Source: Bacteroidales bacterium | GTDB taxonomy: Bacteria; Bacteroidota; Bacteroidia; Bacteroidales; UBA6680 | Reading direction: 5' to 3' | NCBI GenBank assembly: GCA_025210735.1 | Contig: JAOARD010000042.1 | Coordinates: forward strand, 1 to 64,000 | DNA length: 64,000 nt | Part shown: positions 56,281 to 64,000 of the stretch, one piece after another | Position numbering within the stretch: the first letter of the stretch is position 1 | Layout: each line of letters opens with the position of its first letter | Program-made: the position numbers and the translations under genes | Notes under the pieces: generated by a model | Databases searched by the model: none | What the model was told of the DNA's origin: nothing | Seen by the model: only the letters and a program-made list of their open reading frames with translations

Positions 56281-57945
56281 ATGCTTAACAAACTTACGCT
56301 TGCAGTTAAGATGAATATCTTGATTGCGGCATTTATAATTACAAATGTTGTGTTTTTTATATTTATGGTTAGCGGACAAATGAAACTTGGAACAACCGCT
56401 ATTGACACAACAACATCATTGATAGACTCTACTGAGCAAGTTAAAATTAAAATTGCCGTCAAGAATATGGCTGAGATTTTAACAAACGACTTTAAAAAAG
56501 TTAATAAAGATAGCGTAGAGGAAGTGTATCAATTCTTTGACGAGAAATTAGGAAATCTTAGATTTGAAGAAGACAAATCCGGATACTTCTTTATCTACAA
56601 GGGATCTATTGCTCTGCTTGTTCCGGTAAACAGAACTTTGGAAAATAAAGATTTAGGCCATCTAAGAGATGTAAATGGCGTAAATTACATCAGGGATTTA
56701 AGATTACAGGCTCAGAAAGGAGGAGGTTTTGTAAAATACATATTCCAAAAACCGGGTAAAGGAGAGATAGACAAAGTTAGTTATGCTGCCCCTGTTGGCG
56801 ATGGTGACTACTGGATTGGCTCTGGTGTATACCTTGACAATGTTGACAAGGCAAAAGATATTACCGAGGTAGCACTTTCTGACGAAGCAGGAGTAATTCT
56901 GTTTAACACCCTAATTCCAATATCAATACTTGTACTGGTTCTTATTCTGCTAAGTATCAATATCAGAATTAGCATTATAAGACCTATAAAAGGAATTATT
57001 ACCAGTACAGACAGAGTTGCAGTTGGCGAACTAAATGAGATTGAGGAGAAAAATAACGATGAAATAACAAAGATCACATCGTCTCTTAACAATCTTATAA
57101 AAAGATTAATAAAAACATCTGTATTTGCCAAAAACATTGGCGAAGGTAACTTTGATTCAGAATTTGAAGCGGCATCTGAAAAAGATGTATTAGGACACTC
57201 ATTAATAAATATGAGACAAAGCCTTATTGAAGCAAGAGAGGCTGAAGAGAAGCGTGTTGAAGATGAAAAGGTAAGAATCTGGACAATGAATGGTCATACT
57301 GTTGTAAATGATATTCTAAGAGAAAATCAACACAAAATTGATATTCTTGCTGATACATTACTTCAGAAAATAATAGAGTATGTTGATCTTAATCAGGGAG
57401 GTATTTTTCTTGTTAATCAAGAAGATGAAAACAAGCTAAATCTTGTTGCTTCATATGCATATGACAGAAAGAAGTTTCTTGATAAAACAATAGAGCTTGG
57501 CGAAGGACTTGTTGGAACATGTGCTATTGAGCAAAAAACAATATACATGACAGACATTCCTGACAACTATATACACATAGGTTCTGGTCTTGGCGATGCA
57601 AAACCATCATCATTGATTATTGTTCCTCTTATTATAAATGAAAAATTCTATGGTGTAATTGAGCTTGCATCATTCAGGAAACTGAAAGAACATGAGGTTG
57701 CATTTATAGAAAAAACAGCTGAGAATATTGCTTCTACAATATCTGTTGCTCAGATAACTATAAATACAGCAAATCTTCTTGAACAACACAAAATGCAATC
57801 AGAAGAGTTATCTGCTCAGGAAGAGGAGATGCGCCAGAATATGGAGGAACTTCAGGCTACACAAGAAGAGTCAGCCAGAAGAGAGAGGGATCTTACCGAA
57901 AAAGTACAAGAACTTGAACAAAAACTAGCCGATAAAGAGCAATAG
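56281..57945 (+). CDS. Membrane sensor, Cache-HAMP-GAF-coiled coil, no output domain (array copy 2)
   Basis: The start at 56281 gives 554 residues with MLNKLTLAVKMNILIAAF, in register with the other copies; the frame extends 16 codons upstream without support. The domain order is as in copy 1: helix, Cache (DKSGYFFIYKGSIALLVPVNRTLEN), helix, HAMP, GAF (LGEGLVGTCAIEQKTIYMTD), coiled coil (AQEEEMRQNMEELQATQEESARRERDL). In the Cache pocket region, KCILAPANKHLE of copy 1 becomes IALLVPVNRTLE, so ligand choice probably differs. The cytoplasmic part is much more alike between copies than the periplasmic part. Confidence 0.9.
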   Translation: MLNKLTLAVKMNILIAAFIITNVVFFIFMVSGQMKLGTTAIDTTTSLIDSTEQVKIKIAVKNMAEILTNDFKKVNKDSVEEVYQFFDEKLGNLRFEEDKSGYFFIYKGSIALLVPVNRTLENKDLGHLRDVNGVNYIRDLRLQAQKGGGFVKYIFQKPGKGEIDKVSYAAPVGDGDYWIGSGVYLDNVDKAKDITEVALSDEAGVILFNTLIPISILVLVLILLSINIRISIIRPIKGIITSTDRVAVGELNEIEEKNNDEITKITSSLNNLIKRLIKTSVFAKNIGEGNFDSEFEAASEKDVLGHSLINMRQSLIEAREAEEKRVEDEKVRIWTMNGHTVVNDILRENQHKIDILADTLLQKIIEYVDLNQGGIFLVNQEDENKLNLVASYAYDRKKFLDKTIELGEGLVGTCAIEQKTIYMTDIPDNYIHIGSGLGDAKPSSLIIVPLIINEKFYGVIELASFRKLKEHEVAFIEKTAENIASTISVAQITINTANLLEQHKMQSEELSAQEEEMRQNMEELQATQEESARRERDLTEKVQELEQKLADKEQ

Positions 57946-57959
57946 CATAACACTATAAA

Positions 57960-57990
57960 GGGTATCAATTAACGTTGATACCCACATTTT
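57960..57990 (+). terminator. Intrinsic terminator of sensor array gene 2
   Basis: A perfect 9-bp stem (GGGTATCAA at 57960-57968, complement at 57975-57983) with a 6-base loop; the following tail is only moderately T-rich. Confidence 0.75.
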
Positions 57991-58102
57991 CTGCACCAAC
58001 ATTTTACATTAAGCAAATACCAGAACACTAATACATTGTTACAACAGGACTTTTTTAAAATATAGCCCTCTGTACACATGTATAAATCAAAAACAAATAA
58101 AT

Positions 58103-60043
58103 ATGCTTAACAAACTATCATTATCACAGAAAATCAACATTCTGATTGCAACATTTACAGTCATTGGAATTGTTTTTTTTGCAACATTCATTAATGGTCA
58201 GAAAAGGCTTGAGGATGAGTCTGTATCTATCACAACATCGTTAATAGACTCAACCGAACAGGTAAAAGTAAAAACCATGGTACTAAATATGGTACAGGTA
58301 ATTAACACCGATTTTAAGAATATAGATGTTAACAATCCTGACACCGTATACCAGATATTATCAAACAGATTAGATCATATCAGGTTTGAGAACGATAAGT
58401 CAGGATACTTTTTTGTGTATCAGAACACAAAATGTATACTTGCCCCTGATCATAAACCACTTGAAGGCAAAGAGAGAAGAGATGCTGTTGACGCTGCTGG
58501 AGTAAATTTTGTTTTTAAAATGAATGAGGCTGCAAAAAAAGGCGGCGGATATGTAGGTTACAGATTTAATAAACCCGGAAAAGGAGAAACTGACAAGATA
58601 TCATATGTAGTACCTATTGCAGATACAGACTACTGGTTGGCATCTGGCATATATCTTGACAATGTAGAAAATGCACAGATAAACACACAGAAACACTTGT
58701 CTGAAATAGCCAGTAAAATTGCAACTAATACCGTTATTCCTATATCAATTCTTATAATTATTTTAATACTGTTCAGTATCAGTCTTAAGATGAGTATTAT
58801 TAAACCAATATCGCGGATAATAAACATAACAGATTATGTTGCTCGTGGTAAACTGAGTAATATTGAGATTAAGAGAAGAGATGAGATATCAAAAATTGCA
58901 ACATCACTTAACAATCTTATCAACCGTCTTAGAAACACATCTGATTTTGCTACAGAAATAGGACAGGGTAATTTCGATTCTGAATTTAAAGAGGCTTCTG
59001 AAGATGATATGCTTGGTAAATCGCTGCTTACAATGCGACACAGCCTTATTGAGGCTCGTACATCTGAAGAGAAAAGATCTGAAGAGGAAAAAATCAGAAG
59101 CTGGACTATGAACGGGCACACAATTATTAACGACATATTAAGAGAAAATCAGCACAAAATAGAGGTTCTCGCAGACACTCTTCTCCAGAAGATTATTGAG
59201 TATGTAAAGTTAAATCAGGGCGGTATTTTCCTGCTTAATCAGGAAAATAAATCGGAACTAAATCTTATTGCCTCATATGCCTATGACAGAAAGAAGTTCA
59301 TGGAAAAAACAATTGAGGTTGGCGAAGGGCTTATTGGAACCTGTGCAATGGAGCAGAAAACAATATTTATGACAGATATACCTGATAACTACATAAATAT
59401 TGGTTCCGGACTTGGCGACTCAAAACCAAGGTGCCTTCTTATTGTTCCTTTAATTATTAACGATCAGTTTTACGGAGTAATTGAGCTTGCATCATTTAAT
59501 AGATTAAAAGAACACGAAATAGCTTTCATAGAGAAGACTGCTGAGAATATTGCTTCAACAATATCAATAGCGCAAATAACAATTAACACAGCCAATCTTC
59601 TTGAACAGAGCAAACAACAATCAGAAGAGCTTTCGGCTCAGGAAGAGGAGATGCGTCAGAATATGGAAGAGCTTATGGCTACTCAAGAGGAGTCGCAAAG
59701 AAAAGAGCACGAAATATCAGAAATACTTAATGCCATTAACAAATCTGTTAAAACTGTTACTCTTGATTCAGAAAGTATAATACTAGATATAAATGACCTG
59801 CTTACAGTTGCTCTGGGCTCAGATAACTCTATGTTTATAGGAAAGCCTTTCTCAACTATTGTTAAACCAGAAGACAGCTCTGTTGACAATGAAACTCTTT
59901 GGGATTTGATGCTTAAAGGAGAAAGAATAACCAGAGATGAACATGTAATTGCAAACGATATTAATATACACGTAAAATCAACATATAACCCAATAATGAG
60001 TCGTGACAAGAAACTAGACAAAGTAATTATACTTGTTGAATAA
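58103..60043 (+). CDS. Membrane sensor, Cache-HAMP-GAF plus C-terminal PAS domain (array copy 3)
   Basis: The 646-residue protein follows the same plan as its neighbours up to the AQEEEMRQNMEELMATQEESQRKE coiled coil. It then continues for about 105 residues with a PAS-like domain (ISEILNAINKSVKTVTLDSESIILDINDLLTVALG ... HVKSTYNPIMSRDKKLDKVIILVE, a family marker). It still has no catalytic output. The Cache region contains KCILAPDHKPLEGKERRDAVDAAG, distinct from the other copies. No clean consensus promoter is visible in the 157 bases upstream, so it may be transcribed partly by read-through from copy 2 or from a different type of promoter. Confidence 0.9.
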   Translation: MLNKLSLSQKINILIATFTVIGIVFFATFINGQKRLEDESVSITTSLIDSTEQVKVKTMVLNMVQVINTDFKNIDVNNPDTVYQILSNRLDHIRFENDKSGYFFVYQNTKCILAPDHKPLEGKERRDAVDAAGVNFVFKMNEAAKKGGGYVGYRFNKPGKGETDKISYVVPIADTDYWLASGIYLDNVENAQINTQKHLSEIASKIATNTVIPISILIIILILFSISLKMSIIKPISRIINITDYVARGKLSNIEIKRRDEISKIATSLNNLINRLRNTSDFATEIGQGNFDSEFKEASEDDMLGKSLLTMRHSLIEARTSEEKRSEEEKIRSWTMNGHTIINDILRENQHKIEVLADTLLQKIIEYVKLNQGGIFLLNQENKSELNLIASYAYDRKKFMEKTIEVGEGLIGTCAMEQKTIFMTDIPDNYINIGSGLGDSKPRCLLIVPLIINDQFYGVIELASFNRLKEHEIAFIEKTAENIASTISIAQITINTANLLEQSKQQSEELSAQEEEMRQNMEELMATQEESQRKEHEISEILNAINKSVKTVTLDSESIILDINDLLTVALGSDNSMFIGKPFSTIVKPEDSSVDNETLWDLMLKGERITRDEHVIANDINIHVKSTYNPIMSRDKKLDKVIILVE

Positions 60044-60069
60044 CACACAAACATCACACAACAATGTAG

Positions 60070-60098
60070 AGGGCTGTAATTATAATAATAGCAGTCCT
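60070..60098 (+). terminator. Weak terminator of sensor array gene 3
   Basis: AGGGCTG (60070-60076) can pair with CAGTCCT (60092-60098) with one G:T pair and a 15-base loop, followed by a short T run. It is weaker than the other hairpins of the array. Confidence 0.5.
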
Positions 60099-60154
60099 TT
60101 ACTATTAAACATAACATTATTTAAGCACCAACTCTATAATATGTAATAATTCAC

Positions 60155-60193
60155 ACTCTAACTTTGTTTTTATTTAATGTTAGAGTATATTTA
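60155..60193 (+). promoter_or_regulatory. Promoter of sensor array gene 4 with overlapping inverted repeat
   Basis: TTTG (60163-60166), 19 bases, then TATATTTA (60186-60193). An 8-bp inverted repeat ACTCTAAC / GTTAGAGT (60155-60162 and 60179-60186) brackets the -33 element and abuts the -7 element, as expected of a repressor or activator site. Confidence 0.6.
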
Positions 60194-60217
60194 AAATCCT
60201 AAAAAACAATTCATATC

Positions 60218-61888
60218 ATGTTAAAGAAACTAACCTTATCTGTAAAGATAAATATCCTAATTGGTCTGTTTATTGCATCCAATATAGCATTCTTTGTAGT
60301 TTTCCTGAACGGACAGGTTACACTTAGAGATACAGCTGTTGACACCACAAAAACACTTATAGATTCAACAGAGAGAATTAAAGTAAAAACAGCAGTGCTT
60401 AACATGGCACACGTACTTGAGAAAGACGTAAAAAATATCAACAAAGATAGTATAGAAGAGCTATACGAGTTTTTTAACGAACGCCTTGGCGATCTGAAAT
60501 ATGAAGCTGACAGATCAGGGTACTATTTTATTTGTAAAGGAACAACATGGTTCTTTAATCCAAACAACAGAGCCGTTGAGAATAAAGATTATGTAAATAG
60601 CAGAGATGTAAATGGTGTAAGGTATATATATGATCTTAACCAGAAAGCAAACTCAGGCGGAGGATATGTTATTTATAAATTTCTGAAACCCGGCAAAGGA
60701 GAGGTTAATAAGGTAAGTTATGCCACAATGATAAATGGTACTGACTACTGGATAGCATCAGGTGTATATCTTGACAATATAAAAAATTCACAGAATACCT
60801 TACAGAGTGCAATAGAAGAGAAATCTAAAGATATATTATCAGGTATAATCATTCCGGTTTTACTAATTGTTCTCACACTTGTTCTGTTTAGCATTAACAT
60901 TCGTAGCAGCATTATAAAGCCTATAACAGAGATTATAAAAAACACCAACAGGGTTGCTATTGGCGAGTTACGCAATATTACAAATAAAGGCAACGATGAG
61001 TTATCAAAGGTTGTTAAATCATTAAACAATCTTATAAACCGATTAAAAGAGACATCTGCATTTGCCAGAAGCATTGGCGATGGTAATTTTAACACTGAAT
61101 TCGAGATTAAATCAGAAGAAGATGTACTTGGCAGATCGTTACTTGATATGCGAAATAGCCTTAACGAGGCTCGTAAAGCAGAAGAGAAAAGAGCTGAAGA
61201 GGAAGAGATAAGGATATGGACAATGAACGGACATACCATTATGAATGATATTCTGAGAGAAAATCAACACAGAATTGACATGCTTGCAGATATGCTTCTT
61301 CAAAAAATAATTGAGTATGTAAAACTTAATCAGGGTGGTATTTTTCTGCGAAATCAGGATGATGATACAAAGCTTGAGCTTATTTCATCATATGCATATG
61401 ACAGAAAGAAATTCCTTGAAAAATCAATTGAGATAGGCGAAGGTATTGTTGGTACATGTGCCATTGAACAGAAAACTATTTATATGACAGATGTTCCTGA
61501 TAACTACATAAGTATTGGCTCAGGACTTGGAGACGCAAAACCAAGCTGTTTGATTATTGTACCACTTATTATTAACGAAAAGTTCTATGGTGTAATCGAG
61601 CTGGCATCATTCAATAAACTAAAGGAACACGAAATTGCTTTTATTGAGAAAACTGCTGAGAATATTGCCTCTACAATATCTATTGCACAAATTACAATGA
61701 ATACCACTAAACTGCTTGAGCAGCATAAAATGCAATCAGAAGAACTATCGGCTCAAGAAGAGGAGATGCGCCAAAACATGGAAGAACTTCAGGCTACACA
61801 AGAGGAATCTGCACGAAGAGAAAGAGAACTAACAGAGAAGGTGGGGTATTTAGAGAAGATACTTGATGAAAATAACTTAGAACATTAA
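60218..61888 (+). CDS. Membrane sensor, Cache-HAMP-GAF-coiled coil, no output domain (array copy 4)
   Basis: The 556-residue protein has the array plan: helix (NILIGLFIASNIAFFVVFLNG), Cache (DRSGYYFICKGTTWFFNPNNRAVEN), helix, HAMP, GAF (IGEGIVGTCAIEQKTIYMTDVPDNYISIGSGLGDAKP, family marker) and a coiled coil ending AQEEEMRQNMEELQATQEESARRERELTEKV. The pocket region WFFNPNNRAVENKDY differs again from the other copies. It has its own promoter and a strong terminator shared with the convergent histidine kinase. Confidence 0.9.
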   Translation: MLKKLTLSVKINILIGLFIASNIAFFVVFLNGQVTLRDTAVDTTKTLIDSTERIKVKTAVLNMAHVLEKDVKNINKDSIEELYEFFNERLGDLKYEADRSGYYFICKGTTWFFNPNNRAVENKDYVNSRDVNGVRYIYDLNQKANSGGGYVIYKFLKPGKGEVNKVSYATMINGTDYWIASGVYLDNIKNSQNTLQSAIEEKSKDILSGIIIPVLLIVLTLVLFSINIRSSIIKPITEIIKNTNRVAIGELRNITNKGNDELSKVVKSLNNLINRLKETSAFARSIGDGNFNTEFEIKSEEDVLGRSLLDMRNSLNEARKAEEKRAEEEEIRIWTMNGHTIMNDILRENQHRIDMLADMLLQKIIEYVKLNQGGIFLRNQDDDTKLELISSYAYDRKKFLEKSIEIGEGIVGTCAIEQKTIYMTDVPDNYISIGSGLGDAKPSCLIIVPLIINEKFYGVIELASFNKLKEHEIAFIEKTAENIASTISIAQITMNTTKLLEQHKMQSEELSAQEEEMRQNMEELQATQEESARRERELTEKVGYLEKILDENNLEH

Positions 61889-61912
61889 GAAACTGTTCAA
61901 AATTGAACTTAT

Positions 61913-61950
61913 AAAAAAAGATCGTCAAAACAGATTGACGATCTTTTTTT
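61913..61950. terminator. Bidirectional terminator between array gene 4 and the histidine kinase
   Basis: A perfect stem with core AAGATCGTCAA / TTGACGATCTT (61918-61928 and 61935-61945) has a 6-base loop, with an A run on the left and a T run on the right, so it terminates in both directions. Its GATCGTC core recurs in the terminator of array gene 1. Confidence 0.92.
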
Positions 61951-61968
61951 ATATATCATTTACAAATA

Positions 61969-63885
61969 CTAATTATCTCCTTTAGGTAATTTTACAATAA
62001 CAAGAGCTCCTTTTTCCGGTTCACTCTCAATTATAAGCTCCCCGTTCATATTCTCAAGATACTCAATAACTGCTGACAAACCCAATCCTGTACTCGCTTG
62101 TCCGTTGGTTCCAAGCGTCTGAATTGATTTCTTATTATAGATACTCTTAATAATATTCTGATCCATACCAATACCGTAATCTTTAATATTGATATATACA
62201 CTATCATTTGTAACACGCGATGATATATCAACACAGCCATTACGCAGACTATACTTTATGGCATTCTGAATTATATTACGAAAAATAAAACGGGCAACAA
62301 ACTCATCTGCTTTAACTGTTAATCCTTCGGTAACATAATTATTTAACTTAATATGGTTTATGTTAAGATGAAACAGTTCACTAAGCTCTGCTACAATAGC
62401 ATATATATTAACTGTTTTTACATTTAAAGCAACCTTTGATACAAACTGTAGTTTTCCCCAATGTATAAGATCCTCCAGTAGTCCGTATGTTTCTGCCGCC
62501 TGATGAGTAAGAGCTTTCAGCAACTTATCTCTTTTCTCATTATTCATCTCTGAAGAGTGCAGATACATATACTCAAGCATACTTTTTGCTGTTCCAAGCG
62601 GGTTTCTAAGATCATGTGCAAGCTGCGACAAAAATTTATCTTTATTAACTATTACCTCAGATAATCTTGCATTTGCAGTCTTTAGTTCACTAGTTTTCTC
62701 TTCAACAATTCTGTTTAGTTTTCGTGTTCTACGCTGCTTGGTATATGCCGATACAATAAAATATAGCGATAACACCGACAAAAAACCTATTACATATATT
62801 AGTTTTAAAAGATAGCGATTCTCTATCTTTTCATTTATTACTTCGCTATTTTCAGGCAAATCAGAATGTCTGATCTCAAACTTCTCCATCTCAATATGAT
62901 CAAACATATATTTACTATCAAGAAACTTAAATCTCTTTTGACCATTAATTTTACCTGATTCTAATATTTTAACCGCTGTTGTAGCAACATACTCTCCCTG
63001 ATCAAAGCCTTTAGTTATTTTACCTCCAACAATACCTTTACCCAAATAAAAATCCCAGGAACCAAATACAGGTACATCAGTATTATTATTTATTATTTCA
63101 ATTCCCTTTTTATATGATATAAACTCACCAGTTTTATCTCTGTTAACAACCAAAACATAAATTACCCACGAGTCATCAAGTTCAGATACTTTTGCCACCA
63201 ACTCATCTATTGAAAATACAGAATATTGTTCAAAATTAAGCTTATCATAAAACATTGGCATAACAAGGGCTAACTCCTCATTTATTGCCTTTCCGGTAAT
63301 TGTTGTATCATTTATTAATAGTAAATTTTTCCTCTCCGGAAATAGCTTTATTACAGATGCTATTGTTCCAAAATGATCTGCTCTCTCCCCTATCCCAACA
63401 AAGTTTTTATGATCGTCCAAATCGTAAATAGAGAAATTATTAACGCCACAAAATATTACCGGAATATCTCCATATAACTCATTACCATACTGAATCATAA
63501 AACTATATGCAGCATTATCAACAGTAATAACTACATCAATATCTATATCCCTGTTTTTTATCTTTTGGTAGTTATAATATTCAGATACATAATCATCGCT
63601 CTGGAATCGTTTAGCATCCATATATTCAAAAAACAGATTTATGTCAGGATAATTAATGAATACAGAATTTATTCCTTGTGTAACATAATCTGTCCATTCA
63701 AGCCCTTGATGATAACTATGTAATACAAGTACATTTTTACCAGTAAGCTTATCTGAACTCATCAGTTTCCCGGATATGTTGTCCTGAGCCAGTAATGATA
63801 CAGGAACAAAAAGCAAGAAACCCAGAATAAAAAATATCTGCGATATCAATCTCGAATATATAAGTCTTATTATAATTGTATTCAT
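61969..63885 (-). CDS. Sensor histidine kinase with periplasmic ABC-type substrate-binding input domain
   Basis: The 638-residue protein has a signal/anchor segment (about 16-33), a periplasmic domain of the ABC substrate-binding type (PF04392-like, ~50-325; VLVLHSYHQGLEWTDYVTQGI, IPVIFCGVNN, GSWDFYLGKGIVGGKI), a membrane helix at ~362-380, a coiled linker, HisKA with His424 (QLAHDLRNPLG), and HATPase_c with Asn541 (NIIQNAIKYS), Asp569 (KDYGIGM) and TGLGLS (599-604). All catalytic boxes are intact. No response-regulator gene is adjacent. It converges on the four output-less sensors across a shared terminator. It may sense a small solute captured directly by its own binding domain. Confidence 0.92.
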   Translation of the reverse strand: MNTIIIRLIYSRLISQIFFILGFLLFVPVSLLAQDNISGKLMSSDKLTGKNVLVLHSYHQGLEWTDYVTQGINSVFINYPDINLFFEYMDAKRFQSDDYVSEYYNYQKIKNRDIDIDVVITVDNAAYSFMIQYGNELYGDIPVIFCGVNNFSIYDLDDHKNFVGIGERADHFGTIASVIKLFPERKNLLLINDTTITGKAINEELALVMPMFYDKLNFEQYSVFSIDELVAKVSELDDSWVIYVLVVNRDKTGEFISYKKGIEIINNNTDVPVFGSWDFYLGKGIVGGKITKGFDQGEYVATTAVKILESGKINGQKRFKFLDSKYMFDHIEMEKFEIRHSDLPENSEVINEKIENRYLLKLIYVIGFLSVLSLYFIVSAYTKQRRTRKLNRIVEEKTSELKTANARLSEVIVNKDKFLSQLAHDLRNPLGTAKSMLEYMYLHSSEMNNEKRDKLLKALTHQAAETYGLLEDLIHWGKLQFVSKVALNVKTVNIYAIVAELSELFHLNINHIKLNNYVTEGLTVKADEFVARFIFRNIIQNAIKYSLRNGCVDISSRVTNDSVYINIKDYGIGMDQNIIKSIYNKKSIQTLGTNGQASTGLGLSAVIEYLENMNGELIIESEPEKGALVIVKLPKGDN

Positions 63886-64000
63886 AATCTCAATATTCTA
63901 CGTCACTTTTAGTTTTTTGTTATCTAAATAAACAGATATTATCAGAGGAAAGTTCTGCCATATAACAAAATACAAAAGTTATTATTATAAATAAATCTCG

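Noticed and set aside
1..64000. tRNA, rRNA, insertion sequences, phage or integrative-element boundaries
   Set aside because: I scanned for tRNA-like cloverleaf ends, transposase or integrase motifs and flanking direct repeats and found none that I could support; base composition looks even along the window.

Overview
The window is AT-rich bacterial DNA that reads as a chromosome segment of a member of the Bacteroidota, most likely a fermentative or anaerobic member of the Bacteroidales/Marinilabiliales side (the order is inference). The support is: type III glutamine synthetase; PorP/SprF proteins; type IX secretion (T9SS) substrates with type A and type B C-terminal sorting domains; TPR-PD40-OmpA proteins of PorE-like architecture; FloA; and candidate promoters of the Bacteroidota form TTTG-N19-21-TAnnTTTG. 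I see no rRNA, tRNA, CRISPR array, transposase, integrase or phage gene.

Layout. 1-8.4 kb: a 5'-cut gene that may be oxidoreductase-like, elbB, a three-gene set of unknown envelope proteins, a DUF4294 protein, an RDD membrane protein, two tiny tandem CDGSH iron-sulfur genes (the second only 57 codons), and a leftward operon tatA-lolD-TIGR02757-trmN6. 8.4-16.7 kb: glnN, a TPR-PD40-OmpA protein, then purM-prfA-pyrF and a flavodoxin-domain protein, separated by clear hairpin terminators. 16.7-34 kb: a leftward surface-protein region made of two copies of the module 'type B sorting-domain protein followed by PorP/SprF', ended by a second TPR-PD40-OmpA protein. One substrate has 1163 residues. Its paralog has 3093 residues and carries 12 Calx-beta-like repeats plus exactly 33 calcium-binding repeats of 28 residues. 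34-36.4 kb: a LuxR-type regulator with a receiver domain lacking its phospho-acceptor, and an aminotransferase.

36.4-44.7 kb: a 0.93-kb non-coding stretch with strong inverted repeats leads into a rightward redox cluster: nfnA-nfnB (electron-bifurcating NADH/ferredoxin/NADP+ enzyme), a small [2Fe-2S] protein, a putative sensory [FeFe]-hydrogenase with a C-terminal PAS domain, a SpoIIE/PP2C-type phosphatase, a second small [2Fe-2S] protein, and a second [FeFe]-hydrogenase with full catalytic motifs. This looks like a hydrogen/redox-sensing unit beside a hydrogen-producing or hydrogen-consuming enzyme; the H-cluster maturases are not in the window.

44.8-53.9 kb (leftward): two T9SS type A cargo proteins built from InlB-like B-repeats, then an operon of a TPR/PD40/SPOR protein, clpS, a NfeD-like protein and floA. 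54.3-63.9 kb: four tandem paralogs of a membrane sensor (Cache, HAMP, GAF, coiled coil) with no recognisable enzymatic output, most with their own promoter and terminator, converging on a histidine kinase with a periplasmic substrate-binding-like input domain. The sensor array and the sensory hydrogenase cluster are the best candidates for under-described biology here.
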